Assembly (NCBI GenBank): GCA_009801085.1
Contig: VNWV01000005.1
Location: 2,232,001-2,296,000, forward strand
Direction of reading: 5' to 3'
From: Lasiodiplodia sp. COLG20
Taxonomy: Eukaryota; Ascomycota; Dothideomycetes; Botryosphaeriales; Botryosphaeriaceae
Length of the DNA: 64,000 bases
Shown here: one piece after another, positions 1 through 10,808 of the stretch
Layout: every line of letters begins with the position of its first letter
Position numbering within the stretch: position 1 is the stretch's first letter
Notes under the pieces: model-generated
The model's input: only the letters and a program-made list of their open reading frames with translations
The model's database searches: none
What the model was told of the DNA's origin: nothing
Program-made: the position numbers and the translations under genes

Positions 1-633
1 GTGGCTGTTGATGGTCCGCTCCGCCCTGGCTGGGGCCAGCCTCGAGTGACGACGAGTAGTCCTCTACCTCGTTCTCAGCATCCGAGTATCCGATGCCGCT
101 GTCGCCTTCGTAGTAGTTACCTCGTCCGCCATCGCCCTCTTGATTGGCCCGCTCCTTGCGCTGTCCGGCCCGGTGCGCTGCCTGGAGGTTCTTGAGCCCG
201 CGCTCCATGCACTGCCCGACGACGCGTTAGTCAACTGCTGCGTGAGGGGGTTTGCAATCCATACCTTGGCTTCGACAGTGGCCCACTTCTCGCCCACGCG
301 CTCGGCCAGAATGCTCCACATCTCCCTCCTAACGTTCATGTATTCGCGCGCCAGCACCTCGAGCTTGACGCCGTCCAGATCCCGGGCGTTTTGCTGCTCC
401 ATGAGGCGCTCGTGGCGCTTGCGGCATGCGTTGTGTGTCTTGTACGGGAAGTACTTTGCTGCAATGGGCTTCCAGCTGAGGCCTGCTTTACGTGCCTCCA
501 TGAGACGCTCGTCGTCCGAAGGCGGCCATTGCGCGGCCCCCCGGGCTCCCTTGCTGGAGGCTGATTCCTGCGTGGGGAGGGGGACTGGCTGGACCCGGTG
601 AGGATGGGACTGGGCTCTGAGTTCTTTCGGCAT
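1..633 (-). CDS. Myb/SANT-like DNA-binding protein, C-terminus cut by window edge
   Basis: Partial gene, exons 633-265 and 211 to beyond position 1. The 53-nt intron (264-212) has a GTATGG donor, a TTGACTAAC branch region and a GGGCAG acceptor; splicing at it removes the frame break. Residues about 37-80 form a Myb/SANT-like helical unit starting WPPSDDERLMEARKAGLSW and continuing through a KTHNACRKRHERLM segment, as in many fungal single-repeat Myb-like proteins. A second conserved stretch with VRREMWSILAERVGEKW follows. After the intron the protein becomes acidic and disordered (GDSGIGYSDAENEVEDYSSS). Likely nuclear and DNA-binding; target unknown. The start at 633 is the first ATG of the open frame and sits just before the Pro/Ser-rich leader; an upstream exon cannot be excluded. 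Confidence 0.72.
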
Positions 634-3125
634 TGTTGGTGAGGATTAGGATTATAGGGCGAGGTTTATTCAAGGCCGCGAGCAAGGAAAAGACCAAGGA
701 AAAGGAAGTATTGCTTGAGAGGCATCTGGAGGAGGTTGAGGCAGGGCTTGCGCCCCGGTCTTCATATACCAACATGTGCGGCACAGTTGGAGGCATCGAC
801 TGCTCGTGGCTGCGCAGCATTCCAATGGCCTACCGTCGTCGGGGCGCGTGGAACGCTTTCCGGGTCGATTAGTCGCCAATGCGGCTCAGAAAGAGCCCGT
901 TTTGGAATTTAATCGCCATTTGGGCGTCTGAAACTCGAGTACATAGGCGCTCCGTCGAAAAAGCGGGATGCCTGGGGCATGCGGCCCTGTGAGTGGCCGG
1001 GCGGGCGGTGCGGCCGTCGTCGAGGTCGCCAGAACGGCCCAGGCAGCAGGGGGCTGTTTTTAGAGAGCGCGCGTATAGGTTTGGCTGCCGAAGCGGGACG
1101 GCGGCTATCTGGGGCGGGCGGCTAAGGCTGGACGGCGGCTTGTGAGTGGCCTCGCGGGCGGCGACCCATTGTTTCCCGTCATTCTGCAAGGGACCAGATC
1201 CTCGATGGTCATTGCTTGCTGGATAGGGCTGAGACACAGCGGCGTCCTCTGCGGTGGTTGCGCGGCGGACCAGTCGCGTTGGGCGACGAAGCGCGACGGG
1301 CCAGTTCTGCAGCTGCTGAAACGCAAATTTGACGCGCTGCCGGCGCCGCGGTAGGCCGTGGCTGCGAGAGTGATTCAGGAGGCGCGCGTAGAGAGCGCTG
1401 CGATGCCGCAACGGGGAGGCTAAGCGAACGGGAGTCCGTCTCCGCGCCCGCAGCCGCCCCACGCCTCCCGCTCCCGCTCATTGCCGCGACACTTTTCTTC
1501 ACGCCCAAAATACTCTCGGCAGCACTTCCACGCGAGATCGTGCCGCCGCTCCTCCCGCCAAGCCATCCGCCCTCGACGACGTGATAAGCGCTCGGATCAG
1601 TTGCGAGCCCGCCATCCACCGAGCCGCCCCGCCCGTGGGCCGACCCGCGAACTGATGGCCTGAGATTCGATCGAGACTCTTCGCCCATCACTGCCCCTGC
1701 AAGCGCCTCTACGGACATTTTTGTCTTCTTCACTCCGGCCATCAGTCATGTGCCATTCTCCCCACCTCCGCTTCTCCTGCTCGAGACTTCGCTCAGAAAT
1801 TCCAATACGTAACAGGTACGCTGGGAGGCTGATGTCGTACAACGCCAAAGCGCGGCGCTTCCATCTGCCGAGCTGTAGCTGCATTCCACCCGGTTTCTGA
1901 CTCAACACGTGGTCGGTTGCTCAACATCCCTTCGCTGGGAGCAGCATTGGCAGGAGAGTGTGGCAATTGCAAGCAAGCAAATCCAGTGTCACGAGAGCAA
2001 AGTGCTTTCACGTGGCCACGGAGAGTTCACAAATTGGGCACAGACCAGGGGAACTCTTGAGCTAAACATGCCCACTTTTTACCATTGAGGGCTGAGTGCG
2101 TGCTAAACTTATTCCAGGCAGTCGCTATCTTTCTAAACATGTTTCTCTATCGCCCCAGCCGTGCTGAACATATCCGTTGAAACCATACCAACTGCAGTTG
2201 CACCCTCTCACAAGGGTTTCACAGCACGCCTACACTGCTACCTCAGCCGTACAGCCCGGTATCTGCTGCGTGGATTGCTTCTATTCTGGGACGTGCGTCC
2301 TCGATTTATCCTATTTCTCGCCATGGCAGCTCACGCTACCAATCCTGATGCGACGAGTACCATGACTGTCGGCAATGTGCTCCGGCCTGTCGGCGTACCT
2401 AGTCTGAGCGCCGTGCGACATTTCGCCGTTGTGGGTGCATTGGCCATTGCAACCCTAGCCTGGACGAGGTTGCGACGATTGCAGCTTCGATCAATGCCGC
2501 AAACGACGGCAGGATCAGGGAGAGGGTTGTCGAGAGTCTGAAGAAATGGGAATGTACGAATATTGGCAGGTCTGGATTTGGCCTGGCGCCTGCGTCTTTG
2601 GTAATTATCTGGAGCGCAGTAATACTCCTTAGTAGGTAGTACCCCACACAGCTGTGACCGGCCCCGTCGTGCAACTCTTCAACGCCTCGCCGTCATTCCG
2701 CTCGCAGAAAGCCGGAAATACCAGGCTTTGGACAACGATCCACCGGCTCCGTCGTTGCTAGAACCACGTCCTAGCCACACGTCTTGCCCAATCAGGAAAC
2801 CAGCTGGGAGATGCCCGCAAAGGCTCGCCTGCCTCCTTCACTGCACACCACCTTCATAGAAATGGTTCACGATCAGCTGCGCCCTGTGCCCGCCATCAGG
2901 AGGTTGCACATGGAAGGCATGCCTTCATCTTTCGGAAGGGACGGCTGGACGCGCGCCTGATGTCATTACACCGCCGACTTCCTTTCTCTTCTCATATTTC
3001 ACCAGCCCCCGCCATCGCTTTCTCTTTGCATTGCAGCAACAGACTTCCTTACTTCAGTCCATTCAAATTGCCTTGCTTGCCAGTTTCTTCACCTATTACC
3101 CGAGTTCTGTCACTCTCCTATCAAC
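634..3125. other. Intergenic region, 2.5 kb
   Basis: The stretch separates the 5' end of the Myb-like gene (-) from the 5' end of the glucanase gene (+), so it should hold both promoters. About 950-1750 is GC-rich with overlapping open frames on both strands that are low complexity (Arg/Ser/Pro-rich) and show no family resemblance. From about 2950 to 3125 it turns pyrimidine-rich (CTTTCTCTT, CCTATTACC, CACTCTCC), typical of a fungal core promoter or 5' leader for the downstream gene. One short coding-like fragment is listed separately. Confidence 0.6.
2403..2636 (+). other. Orphan coding-like fragment with predicted TM end
   Basis: This open frame has no in-frame ATG near its start and is preceded by a stop at 2400. 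Its translation has a run beginning NPSLDEVATIAASINAANDG, then a charged helix (RIRERVVESLKKWEC), then a hydrophobic stretch (LAPASLVIIWSAVILLS) before the stop. The composition looks protein-like, unlike neighbouring shadow frames. It could be the last exon of a small unannotated gene, a gene relic, or chance. I recognise no family. Confidence 0.2.
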
Positions 3126-4645
3126 ATGAAGTTAAACCGAGCTTTGGCATTTGGCCTTCTCGCCTCGGCAGCAGCGTAAGCCATTCCTCCCTCAATGTCG
3201 CACCGCGCTGAGAGCCTTCACAGCATCCCTCTTCTGAAACGCGATTACGCAATCGGCACAGCTCCCGTACGAGGTGCCAACATCGGAGGCTGGCTCGTGC
3301 TAGAGCCCTGGATCACCCCGTCAATCTTTCACAATTCGCCGGCTGGCGTGGTTGACGAGTACACGCTCAGCCAGAATGTTCCCAATGCAAGGGACATTCT
3401 AAGGGCCCATTGGGACAACTGGGTCACCCTTGCCGACTTCCAAAAAATTGCAGACAATGGTTTCAACGCTGTCAGGATCCCAATTGGTAAGATTCCGCTA
3501 GTGCGTCGCATTCACTTGTTTCAACGGCTGAGCGGACTGCAGGCTACTGGGCGTTCAAAAAGTACCCGGGAGAACCCTACATCCTCGATTCCCAACAAGC
3601 TCACTTGGACCGCGCCCTTGAATGGGCGCGCCAAACCGGGCTTAAAGTCTGGATCGACCTGCACGGCGCGCCGCGCTCGCAGAACGGTTTCGACAACTCC
3701 GGCCGACTCACCGACACGCCCTCTTGGACAAGCGGCGACTCGGTTGCGGCGACGACGGAGGTGATTCGCATGATTGCGAACAAGTATGCCGCGCCCTCCT
3801 ATGCCGATGTCGTTGCCGCCATTGAGCTGCTCAACGAGCCGCTCATGTCGAACCTGCCCGGAGGCCGCGCTGCGACGCAGGCTTACTACCAGACGGGGTT
3901 TGACGCGGTGCGCGCCGCAGCCGGCAGCGACGGCACCGCCAGGGTCGTTATCCAAGACGGTTTCGCAAGCCCGCCAACGTGGAACGGCTTTCTGGCGGGC
4001 GAGGGCTTGGCTGGCGCCGTCGTTGACCACCATGAGTACCAAGTCTTCACGAATGAGCTGGTCGCGCTGAGCCCGCAGCAGCACGTTGACACCGTGTGCG
4101 GCAACGCGAAGACGTGGGCGACAGGCCAAGACAAATGGCTCGTTGTGGGCGAGTTCACTGGCGCAATGACGGACTGTGCACCTGCTCTTGTAAGCCTCCT
4201 AATCTTTTCCTATTCCGATCCCTTGCCCTCCTCTCCCGTCACCATTTTAGCACGGAGCCACGTCCCTTGCATTAGCCCCACATAGCACACCCAACAGCTC
4301 CACCAAAAAAGAAAAGACACTGACAGACTTACCTAGAACGGCTACGGCGTCGGGGCCCGCTACGACGGTACCTACAGCAAGCGCAACGCCGACGGCAGCT
4401 ACACGAACTCCACCTCGCACGGCACGTGTGCCCACATCAACTGGATCAACGACTGGACCGAGCAAAACAAGACCGACACACGCAACTACATCAACGCCCA
4501 GCTCGACGTCTTCGAGCAGAGGACACAGGGCTGGTTCTGGTGGAACTTCAAGACCGAGGCCGCCGCCGAGTGGGACCTGTTCCGTCTGCTCGACGCAGGC
4601 ATCTTTCCGGAGCTCGAGGGAAGGCAGCATAAGGTGACGTGCTAG
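3126..4645 (+). CDS. EXG1: Exo-1,3-beta-glucanase, glycoside hydrolase family 5
   Basis: Four exons, 3126-3175, 3224-3486, 3543-4189 and 4337-4645, give 422 residues, the usual length for fungal Exg1. Introns are 48, 56 and 147 nt, with GTAAGC, GTAAGA and GTAAGC donors. Residues 1-17 are a signal peptide (MKLNRALAFGLLASAAA), followed by a likely dibasic propeptide site (LLKRDY). The family block VRGANIGGWLVLEPWITPS follows. Catalytic residues are visible: the acid/base Glu in IELLNEP (about E203) and the nucleophile Glu in VVGEFTGAMTDC (about E308); the GVGARYDGTY block after intron 3 is also typical. The enzyme releases glucose from beta-1,3-glucan ends at the cell wall or outside the cell. 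A short-exon start at 3126 was chosen because only it supplies the signal peptide. Confidence 0.93.
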
Positions 4646-5648
4646 AGCGCGAGAAATAGGAGATCTTTAATGGTGGGAGAGGGAGAACATGTTATGGCGG
4701 ATATACCTAGTAGTATCGAAGGGACATCTCGTAACGTTGGCTGGAGAAAAGGATTACAGTTCGGAGTCTGGGAGTTGGTGCAACAATATAATAGTCCACT
4801 GGTATGTCATATACATCACCATGAGTTTAAAACAGCAGTTCTCTTGTCGCAAGCTTCAATACCTGGAAGGTATAATACATCGTTGTCTGCCTTTACCATC
4901 CTTCAGTGTCGCCATGTCAGACTTTACCTTGGCGAACCCAACGCTGAACCACATTAAAAATCAAGGGAAGCCGAGTAGAATGGTGTTGTACCCACTATTT
5001 AATTCTTTCCTTCTCCATCTTCTGCTTCTTTCCTTCTCCATCTTCTGCTTCTTTCCTTCTCTCCATAATCCTACTGTACACACAAAACCTTTTTTGTATC
5101 ATACCCTACCCGGGAGAAAGCTATCGGAGGAGAAATTTTTTACCCAGTGTCTGACTGACTGTCCACTCTACTAGGTCACTCAATCCGCAAAAGTTTGAAA
5201 AAGAAAAGGGGAAGAAAAGAGCCATCAATCTTTTCCCATCATCCCGTTCACCCACCCCATGCCATGACGCTTGCCAAGAAGAAAAAAGATCAGAAGCCAA
5301 AAAAACAAAAAACAACCCGCTGGCTCAAGGATACCTTCACCCACGAGTGATAAAAGTGAGAAGCTCGGGACCGCAAGTCGACCCAGGCCTCACTCTGATA
5401 GAGAGTCAAAGCACTCCCAACCAACTCCTCGTGCTGTCAATATTAAGCCCCCGGAAAAAGGGAGGGACTTGGAAGGCTTTCTTCACCAAAACCCGCCCAA
5501 GAGGTAGAAGGACAAATTCGTCGAGAACAAAAGGCCAAAAACACTGAGCCCGCTGATGTGATCAAGCTTGCGTTTCCCTAGAGGGCAGGGAGGAAAGAGA
5601 AGATGAGCAGGAAGCAGAAGCGGTAGAATAACCACATCCAGGTCACTA
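4646..5648. other. Convergent intergenic region
   Basis: The stretch lies between the 3' ends of the glucanase (+) and YTA7 (-) genes. It is AT-richer than the flanks and pyrimidine-rich near 5000-5060, where there is a short tandem repeat. No gene, tRNA or transposon end was recognised. Confidence 0.6.
5003..5061. repeat. 23-bp pyrimidine-rich tandem repeat, 2.6 copies
   Basis: The unit TTCTTTCCTTCTCCATCTTC plus TGC starts at 5003 and is repeated exactly at 5026, with a partial third copy from 5049. It is non-coding and a likely length-polymorphic minisatellite in the 3' intergenic space. Confidence 0.85.
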
Positions 5649-8600
5649 TTACGCCTTGTCCTGCTTGTCTTGGCTCGGCGGCCATACCTTCTGTATCTCC
5701 TCGATGTCGCGAATCGTCTCGTTGAAGGCGGTCGACGCACAGTCGATGACGCGGATACGGTTCCACTCGCCGCGATCTCTCCACACAGCCGCCATCATCG
5801 CTGCGTTGACCTGCTCGAGCTGCTCCACGCTCAGCCCAGAGCTGCGGTGCACGAGTTCGTCGTGGAACCGCGCGAGATGCTCCTCATCGAGAATCAGTTG
5901 GGGTTCGGGCTGTTGCTGATGCTGCTCATCGGATGACGATGAGTTGAGGAGTGAGCCGATTTTGGGCTCCTGGCGTGCAGGCGGCATGAGTCCGCCGCCG
6001 TACAGGTTTGGTTGCGATGACTGCGATTGATGTGATTGCTGCGACTGCTGTGAGTTGCTGAGCTGGCTGCTGGCGAAGGGTTCTTGTGTGTCGGGTATCT
6101 GAGAGCCTCCAGACTGTGCGGGACCCGATGCGAAGTCGGGGTGCTGGCCGGGGGCGACACCGTTGACGGTGCTCTGGGTATTTGTGAAATGCGCTGAAGA
6201 TCGATCTGAGGTTTTCTGGCCTGAAGTCGTTGTGGATGCGCTGTTCCGGTAGTCACCGGGTTGCGTGTTGGGGGCCATCTGGGTGTGACCCGATTTCTGC
6301 GACCGAGTAGCGGTCTGCGTGTTTGGCGCGCTCTGTTGAGCATCGTCGTCAAGTTTCTGCCGCTTGTCCCGATGCTGCGAATCTTGCTCCTGGCTGTCTT
6401 CCAAATGAGAGCTATCTTCGCCGTGGGCGCCTGATCCGTTGCTCTGGCGCTTGTGGCTGTCCGTCTGATCCGACGTTGAGAGTCCGTTCGAAAGCGAGCT
6501 GGGCCCAATGTGGTAAGATGGCGTGATAGGAGGCACTTGGCCTGGGGTAGGATCAGAGTCATCAAGAATGATAGGGCCCGTATTGTCCCCTGCGGCCACG
6601 TGGGTCTCGTTGTCCTGAGGCGGAGGAACATTGGCGTAAATCCGTTGCGCTGGGCGGTTCTCCTCTGCCGCTTTCTTGCGCTCTTCCTCCTCCAAGGCCT
6701 TGAAACGCTCCTGCTCCCGCTTGTACACATCTTGGCATGCACGCACGAGGTCCGGACTAGTGAGCTCGATTGTCATGGTGTCGACCTCGACATTAGTCAA
6801 TATCTCATCAGCCTTGACAATGAGATCCGTCTTTCCCATGGTTCTCGTGTCTTTGGCGATATACTTGACATCCTCCAGGAAGTCAATCGGTCTTTTGTAA
6901 TAGCCGTTGGCGATGCGGCGCTCGATTTGGTCGAAGCCTAGGTTGTAGTAGAAATTCCCAGTCGCTGTCTCTACTAGACCTCTGACTCCTCTGGAATCGT
7001 AGCCGAATTCGTACGGCCTGTACTCATCCGGGCGTTGCTCCACGGGAACATCGCTGGTTAGGATTCGTGGATCTTCTTCCCTCCAGAGGTACTCAAAATC
7101 CTTCTCAGGAATGAGACCATCTTTGAAGCGCCTGTACTTGTTTTTCAGCTGCTCCATGATCGGGTGGAATCTCAGCTTCAGAAGTTGCAGAGTGTAGCGA
7201 TCTCGCTTCTTGATAGCTTTAAGATCGGCCTTTGTAAGAGGTTTCGGTGCATCTGAAGGTTTGGGAGCCTCCTGGAGCTCTTCGAACTTGCGTTTCCGCC
7301 GATTGACGTCGGGGAATTCCTTCGGTGGCTTCCGGATGTAATCGACCACATTCTGGAAGTACTCCTTGCGGGCTTGCTCATTAGGACGCTTCAGCTCGTA
7401 CTGGTTCTTGAGTGAGTAGCCAAATAGGTCTTTGAGCATTTGTGGGTCGATTTTCTCGTCCTCATGCTGCTCCATGGTCCCCAGAACGAGCACCGGCTCG
7501 TTGGCCGGCATGGTGCGAAGAAGGCTTGTGAAGATGCTGACAACATTTGGGCCAACTGTTTCGTACCACACATCAACCTGAGGGATGTAGATGACTGATG
7601 GCTTGTGAGTGCGCACTTCCTTGAAAAGCTGCACCAGGGTTGCCTCTGCCGACTTGTCTCTGTCTCCAAGTAGATTTGAAAGGTCAAACGATTGGACATG
7701 CATATTGTCGAACCTGTGCAGCAAAGCCGATCCGATTTCCTGCTGGCCCATCCCTTCAAAGCCGCGAATCAGGAGTCTGGGTCGAAATACTCTGACCTGT
7801 TCGAAGTCGAGCTTGATGTTCTCGCGCTCAAAACCGAAGTCATCGCGGTCGTCATACTGTGCCTCCTCGAGCGCCGTTAGCTTCTTCTTCGGTGGAATAA
7901 GATCGTCGATGATTCGCGCAATTTCCTCCAGAGCGGGCTTCAGAAGCGGGGCAGTGGCCTTCTTCAAAGGTGCTGCGCCGAACGAAGTTGAACGCTGTGA
8001 TGAGGGCACGATCTTGTTGACTGATATCATGAAATCCTTGGCCGAAACTTGGATGCTATCGACGTCGAGAAGTAGCTTCTTGTTAGACTTGTAGACCTGT
8101 GGGAACGTGCCCTGGATGGCATTGACCGCAGCTTCAGTGCAGAGCGCACGAAGATCAGCACCCCCGTAGCCCTTGGTCATCTCGGCCAGCTGGTTCTTGA
8201 AGTCTTCCGATAAGGGTGGGCTCCAGTTCTTGGTGTGGATGCTTATGATGGAACGACGAGCTTCATGGTCAGGGAGTGGAAAGTAGAATTCGCGGTCGAA
8301 TCTGCCCGGTCGACGCAGGGCCGGGTCAACGTTGTCGGGACGGTTGGTGGCACCAATGATAACCACCTGTCCGCGATCATCCATGCCGTCCATGAGGGCC
8401 AGGAGGGTTGCGACAATAGAGGCGAGCGATTGCTCGGATTTGCTGGACCGCACGGGTGCAAGTCCATCAATCTCGTCGAAGAAGATGATGCTCGGCTGAT
8501 TCCTGCGAGCGTCCTCAAAGAGCATGCGAAGCTGGCGCTCAGCCTCTCCGACCCATTTGCTAAGTGCGTCGGCGCCTTTGCGCATGTAAAATGTAACCTT

Positions 8601-10808
8601 CTTGCCGTTCGTGCTCAGAGCATTGGACAGAGCGCGCGCGAGAAGAGTCTTTCCGGTACCAGGGGGGCCATGGAATAGCACACCGCGCGGCGGGGTGATC
8701 TTGAACTTTTGGAACATTTCGGGATAAAGAAGAGGTAATGTGACCATCTCCTTTAGCTGGTTGATGTGGTTGTCGAGCCCCCCGACGCTATCGAAGTTGA
8801 CCTCCTCGTCAACAGTGATGGGGTTAACATCCGCATTACCTCCTTCTCCGATCTTGCCAAGACCGGCGGGCCCGCCACGGAAGCCTTTGTCGGGAGTCTG
8901 ACCCGGCTGTAAGATGCTACCGGCGACCGTCTTGGGTGCATTCCCGCTTCCGCGGGGTCCCCGTTGGCCACTCTGGTTTATGTCGTTGTCGTCGCTGCTA
9001 TCCGAGTCCAAGTCGCCGACCTCGCCAAGGTAATCGTGGTTTTTGGGTACGCCTATTGTGACGGTTAAATCTGCTTCAAGGGGCAGCTGTAAAGCCATCA
9101 TACCTAGCAGAGGTTCCTTTCCTCCGAGCCCACCGAACGGTCCAGCAAGACTATAGAGAGGTCGCCACCCTGCTACTGCTGCCTTCTTGCCTTGCGATGG
9201 AGCTGGTGCACCGCCATCTTCGCCATTTTCTTCATCCATCTTATAGAGATCGGGAAGTGTCATCATTGTGTAGTTCTTGTTTGGATCCTTTCGACGAAGA
9301 GAACGCTTGATACTCCCTTCATCCGACAGACCACCGCGGTTTGGCCGGGTGTGACGGTTGCGCCTCTCGTCGTGACGAAGTTCTTGAACCTCATCTCTAA
9401 TCTCGTCGACATCCAGCTCTTCATCAGACACAGAATTGTTCCTGCTGCGCTGAGATGACTTCAGCCTCTGTGACTTTCTGCGGGTCGTGCTCTCATCGCC
9501 GGAGCTCTTCTGGCGCTTGGATGGTGGTCGTTCGGAGTCCAAGTCGTCATCCTCGGATTCGCCATGTTTGTCGTCGTCGCCGGGGTCGAAGTCGCTACTG
9601 TCGTCCGCATTGCGCCTTTGAGATGCGCGCGCCGCATTTGTCTGTTGTATCTGAGTTAACCCCAACCCTTTGAGCTCTCTTTGGGAAATTCTTTGGGGTT
9701 TTGGGATGTCAAAAGTGTCGCGCTTGGGCTTGATGCTTTTCGCCTCCTTGGCTGTTGCCGAGGGAGCTTTGCGCTTCTTGAATTGTTGTAGTGATGTGAT
9801 GGTTGCTTTCGGAAGTTTCTTTCCTGCTAATGGAGAAGAGTTGACACCTACTTGTTGGGTTCTGTTACGAGTCCTCGTTACGGGACCCTCGTCATCCTCA
9901 TCATCTTCCTCTTCGTCATGCTGCTCGTGTTCTGACTCTTGAATCACGGCCTCACCTGACTGAGCGTCTTCAACGTCTTGTCCTTCATAGCGAATCTCTG
10001 ACGTGATAGATGCAGCCTGACTAACTTGCACCTCTTCTTCAGCTTCTTCCTTGGGCTGCAGCGGGTCGGGGCTTTGGGCTGAGTGTCCAGACGCTTCTTG
10101 GGAAGCTTCCATAATGGTGCTGGGCCGCTTCATTGGAGCCTTGCGACCCTGAGCGGGTCTCGCGTTGGTGCGTCGCTGAGGTGAGTGGCTGCCTGCAATT
10201 GAACCAACAGACCTGGCTCTGCCTGAATATCCCAGCTCCTGCAACGGCTCCTCCCGATCCTCGGAGAGACGCACGCTCCTCCGGGTCCTCACATTCGATT
10301 CTGGCTGCGCCGACTTACTTGCTGCACGAGTGGACCTTGCACGCGTGCTTCGCGTGTTCTGCTGGGGAAGTTTTTGCAGGTTCACCTTCAATACCACTAT
10401 GCGTGACTTCTGCTTGCGCTTGTCACCGGTATTCCGCTCAGTGGACTCCACGACCAAGTCGTTGTCTTCGATATCTTCGTCGGCACTCTCTTCGTACTTG
10501 ATGTTCTTCTTCGCAGCGTTGCGGGCAGGGCGACCGCTAGCATTAACCTCCGGTTCCTCTTCCGATTCAAGGTCGTTGGGTGATGCATATGACTCCTCGC
10601 TTATCTCATCGTCATCGTCAACAATGTCATCATCCGAGCTGCCATAATCGTGTCGTGCGCGCTTCGAGATCCTCTTGCGGGCCGGGGTGGACTTCTTCTT
10701 CTTCGAAGGGCGACGCGGAGGTGATGACGGATTCTCCTCGAAGTCGGAGTCGTCTGGATCTGACGCGTTAGGATCGAAGTTCTCTAACTTCGACCTTGAA
10801 CTCCTCAT
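5649..10808 (-). CDS. YTA7: Bromodomain AAA-ATPase of the Yta7/Abo1/ATAD2 family
   Basis: An uninterrupted frame of 1719 residues, longer than yeast Yta7 because of a long disordered N-terminus. Order of parts: acidic/basic, Ser-rich tail (1 to about 620) with many DD/EE runs; first AAA domain with VGGLDNHINQLKEMV, Walker A GPPGTGKT (about 712-719), Walker B IIFFDEIDGL and the Arg-finger region ATNRPDNVDPALRRPGRFDR; a second, degenerate AAA domain in which the Walker A place reads GFEGMGQQEIG without the Lys (about 1013); a bromodomain-like segment (about 1206-1340); then a Gln/Ser-rich tail. The family forms hexamers that bind histone H3-H4 and tune nucleosome density in the nucleus. I chose the ATG at 10808 (MRSSRSKLENFDP) because the open frame upstream of it (to 11258) is low complexity and looks like 5' leader. 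Confidence 0.93.
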   Translation of the reverse strand: MRSSRSKLENFDPNASDPDDSDFEENPSSPPRRPSKKKKSTPARKRISKRARHDYGSSDDDIVDDDDEISEESYASPNDLESEEEPEVNASGRPARNAAKKNIKYEESADEDIEDNDLVVESTERNTGDKRKQKSRIVVLKVNLQKLPQQNTRSTRARSTRAASKSAQPESNVRTRRSVRLSEDREEPLQELGYSGRARSVGSIAGSHSPQRRTNARPAQGRKAPMKRPSTIMEASQEASGHSAQSPDPLQPKEEAEEEVQVSQAASITSEIRYEGQDVEDAQSGEAVIQESEHEQHDEEEDDEDDEGPVTRTRNRTQQVGVNSSPLAGKKLPKATITSLQQFKKRKAPSATAKEAKSIKPKRDTFDIPKPQRISQRELKGLGLTQIQQTNAARASQRRNADDSSDFDPGDDDKHGESEDDDLDSERPPSKRQKSSGDESTTRRKSQRLKSSQRSRNNSVSDEELDVDEIRDEVQELRHDERRNRHTRPNRGGLSDEGSIKRSLRRKDPNKNYTMMTLPDLYKMDEENGEDGGAPAPSQGKKAAVAGWRPLYSLAGPFGGLGGKEPLLGMMALQLPLEADLTVTIGVPKNHDYLGEVGDLDSDSSDDNDINQSGQRGPRGSGNAPKTVAGSILQPGQTPDKGFRGGPAGLGKIGEGGNADVNPITVDEEVNFDSVGGLDNHINQLKEMVTLPLLYPEMFQKFKITPPRGVLFHGPPGTGKTLLARALSNALSTNGKKVTFYMRKGADALSKWVGEAERQLRMLFEDARRNQPSIIFFDEIDGLAPVRSSKSEQSLASIVATLLALMDGMDDRGQVVIIGATNRPDNVDPALRRPGRFDREFYFPLPDHEARRSIISIHTKNWSPPLSEDFKNQLAEMTKGYGGADLRALCTEAAVNAIQGTFPQVYKSNKKLLLDVDSIQVSAKDFMISVNKIVPSSQRSTSFGAAPLKKATAPLLKPALEEIARIIDDLIPPKKKLTALEEAQYDDRDDFGFERENIKLDFEQVRVFRPRLLIRGFEGMGQQEIGSALLHRFDNMHVQSFDLSNLLGDRDKSAEATLVQLFKEVRTHKPSVIYIPQVDVWYETVGPNVVSIFTSLLRTMPANEPVLVLGTMEQHEDEKIDPQMLKDLFGYSLKNQYELKRPNEQARKEYFQNVVDYIRKPPKEFPDVNRRKRKFEELQEAPKPSDAPKPLTKADLKAIKKRDRYTLQLLKLRFHPIMEQLKNKYRRFKDGLIPEKDFEYLWREEDPRILTSDVPVEQRPDEYRPYEFGYDSRGVRGLVETATGNFYYNLGFDQIERRIANGYYKRPIDFLEDVKYIAKDTRTMGKTDLIVKADEILTNVEVDTMTIELTSPDLVRACQDVYKREQERFKALEEEERKKAAEENRPAQRIYANVPPPQDNETHVAAGDNTGPIILDDSDPTPGQVPPITPSYHIGPSSLSNGLSTSDQTDSHKRQSNGSGAHGEDSSHLEDSQEQDSQHRDKRQKLDDDAQQSAPNTQTATRSQKSGHTQMAPNTQPGDYRNSASTTTSGQKTSDRSSAHFTNTQSTVNGVAPGQHPDFASGPAQSGGSQIPDTQEPFASSQLSNSQQSQQSHQSQSSQPNLYGGGLMPPARQEPKIGSLLNSSSSDEQHQQQPEPQLILDEEHLARFHDELVHRSSGLSVEQLEQVNAAMMAAVWRDRGEWNRIRVIDCASTAFNETIRDIEEIQKVWPPSQDKQDKA

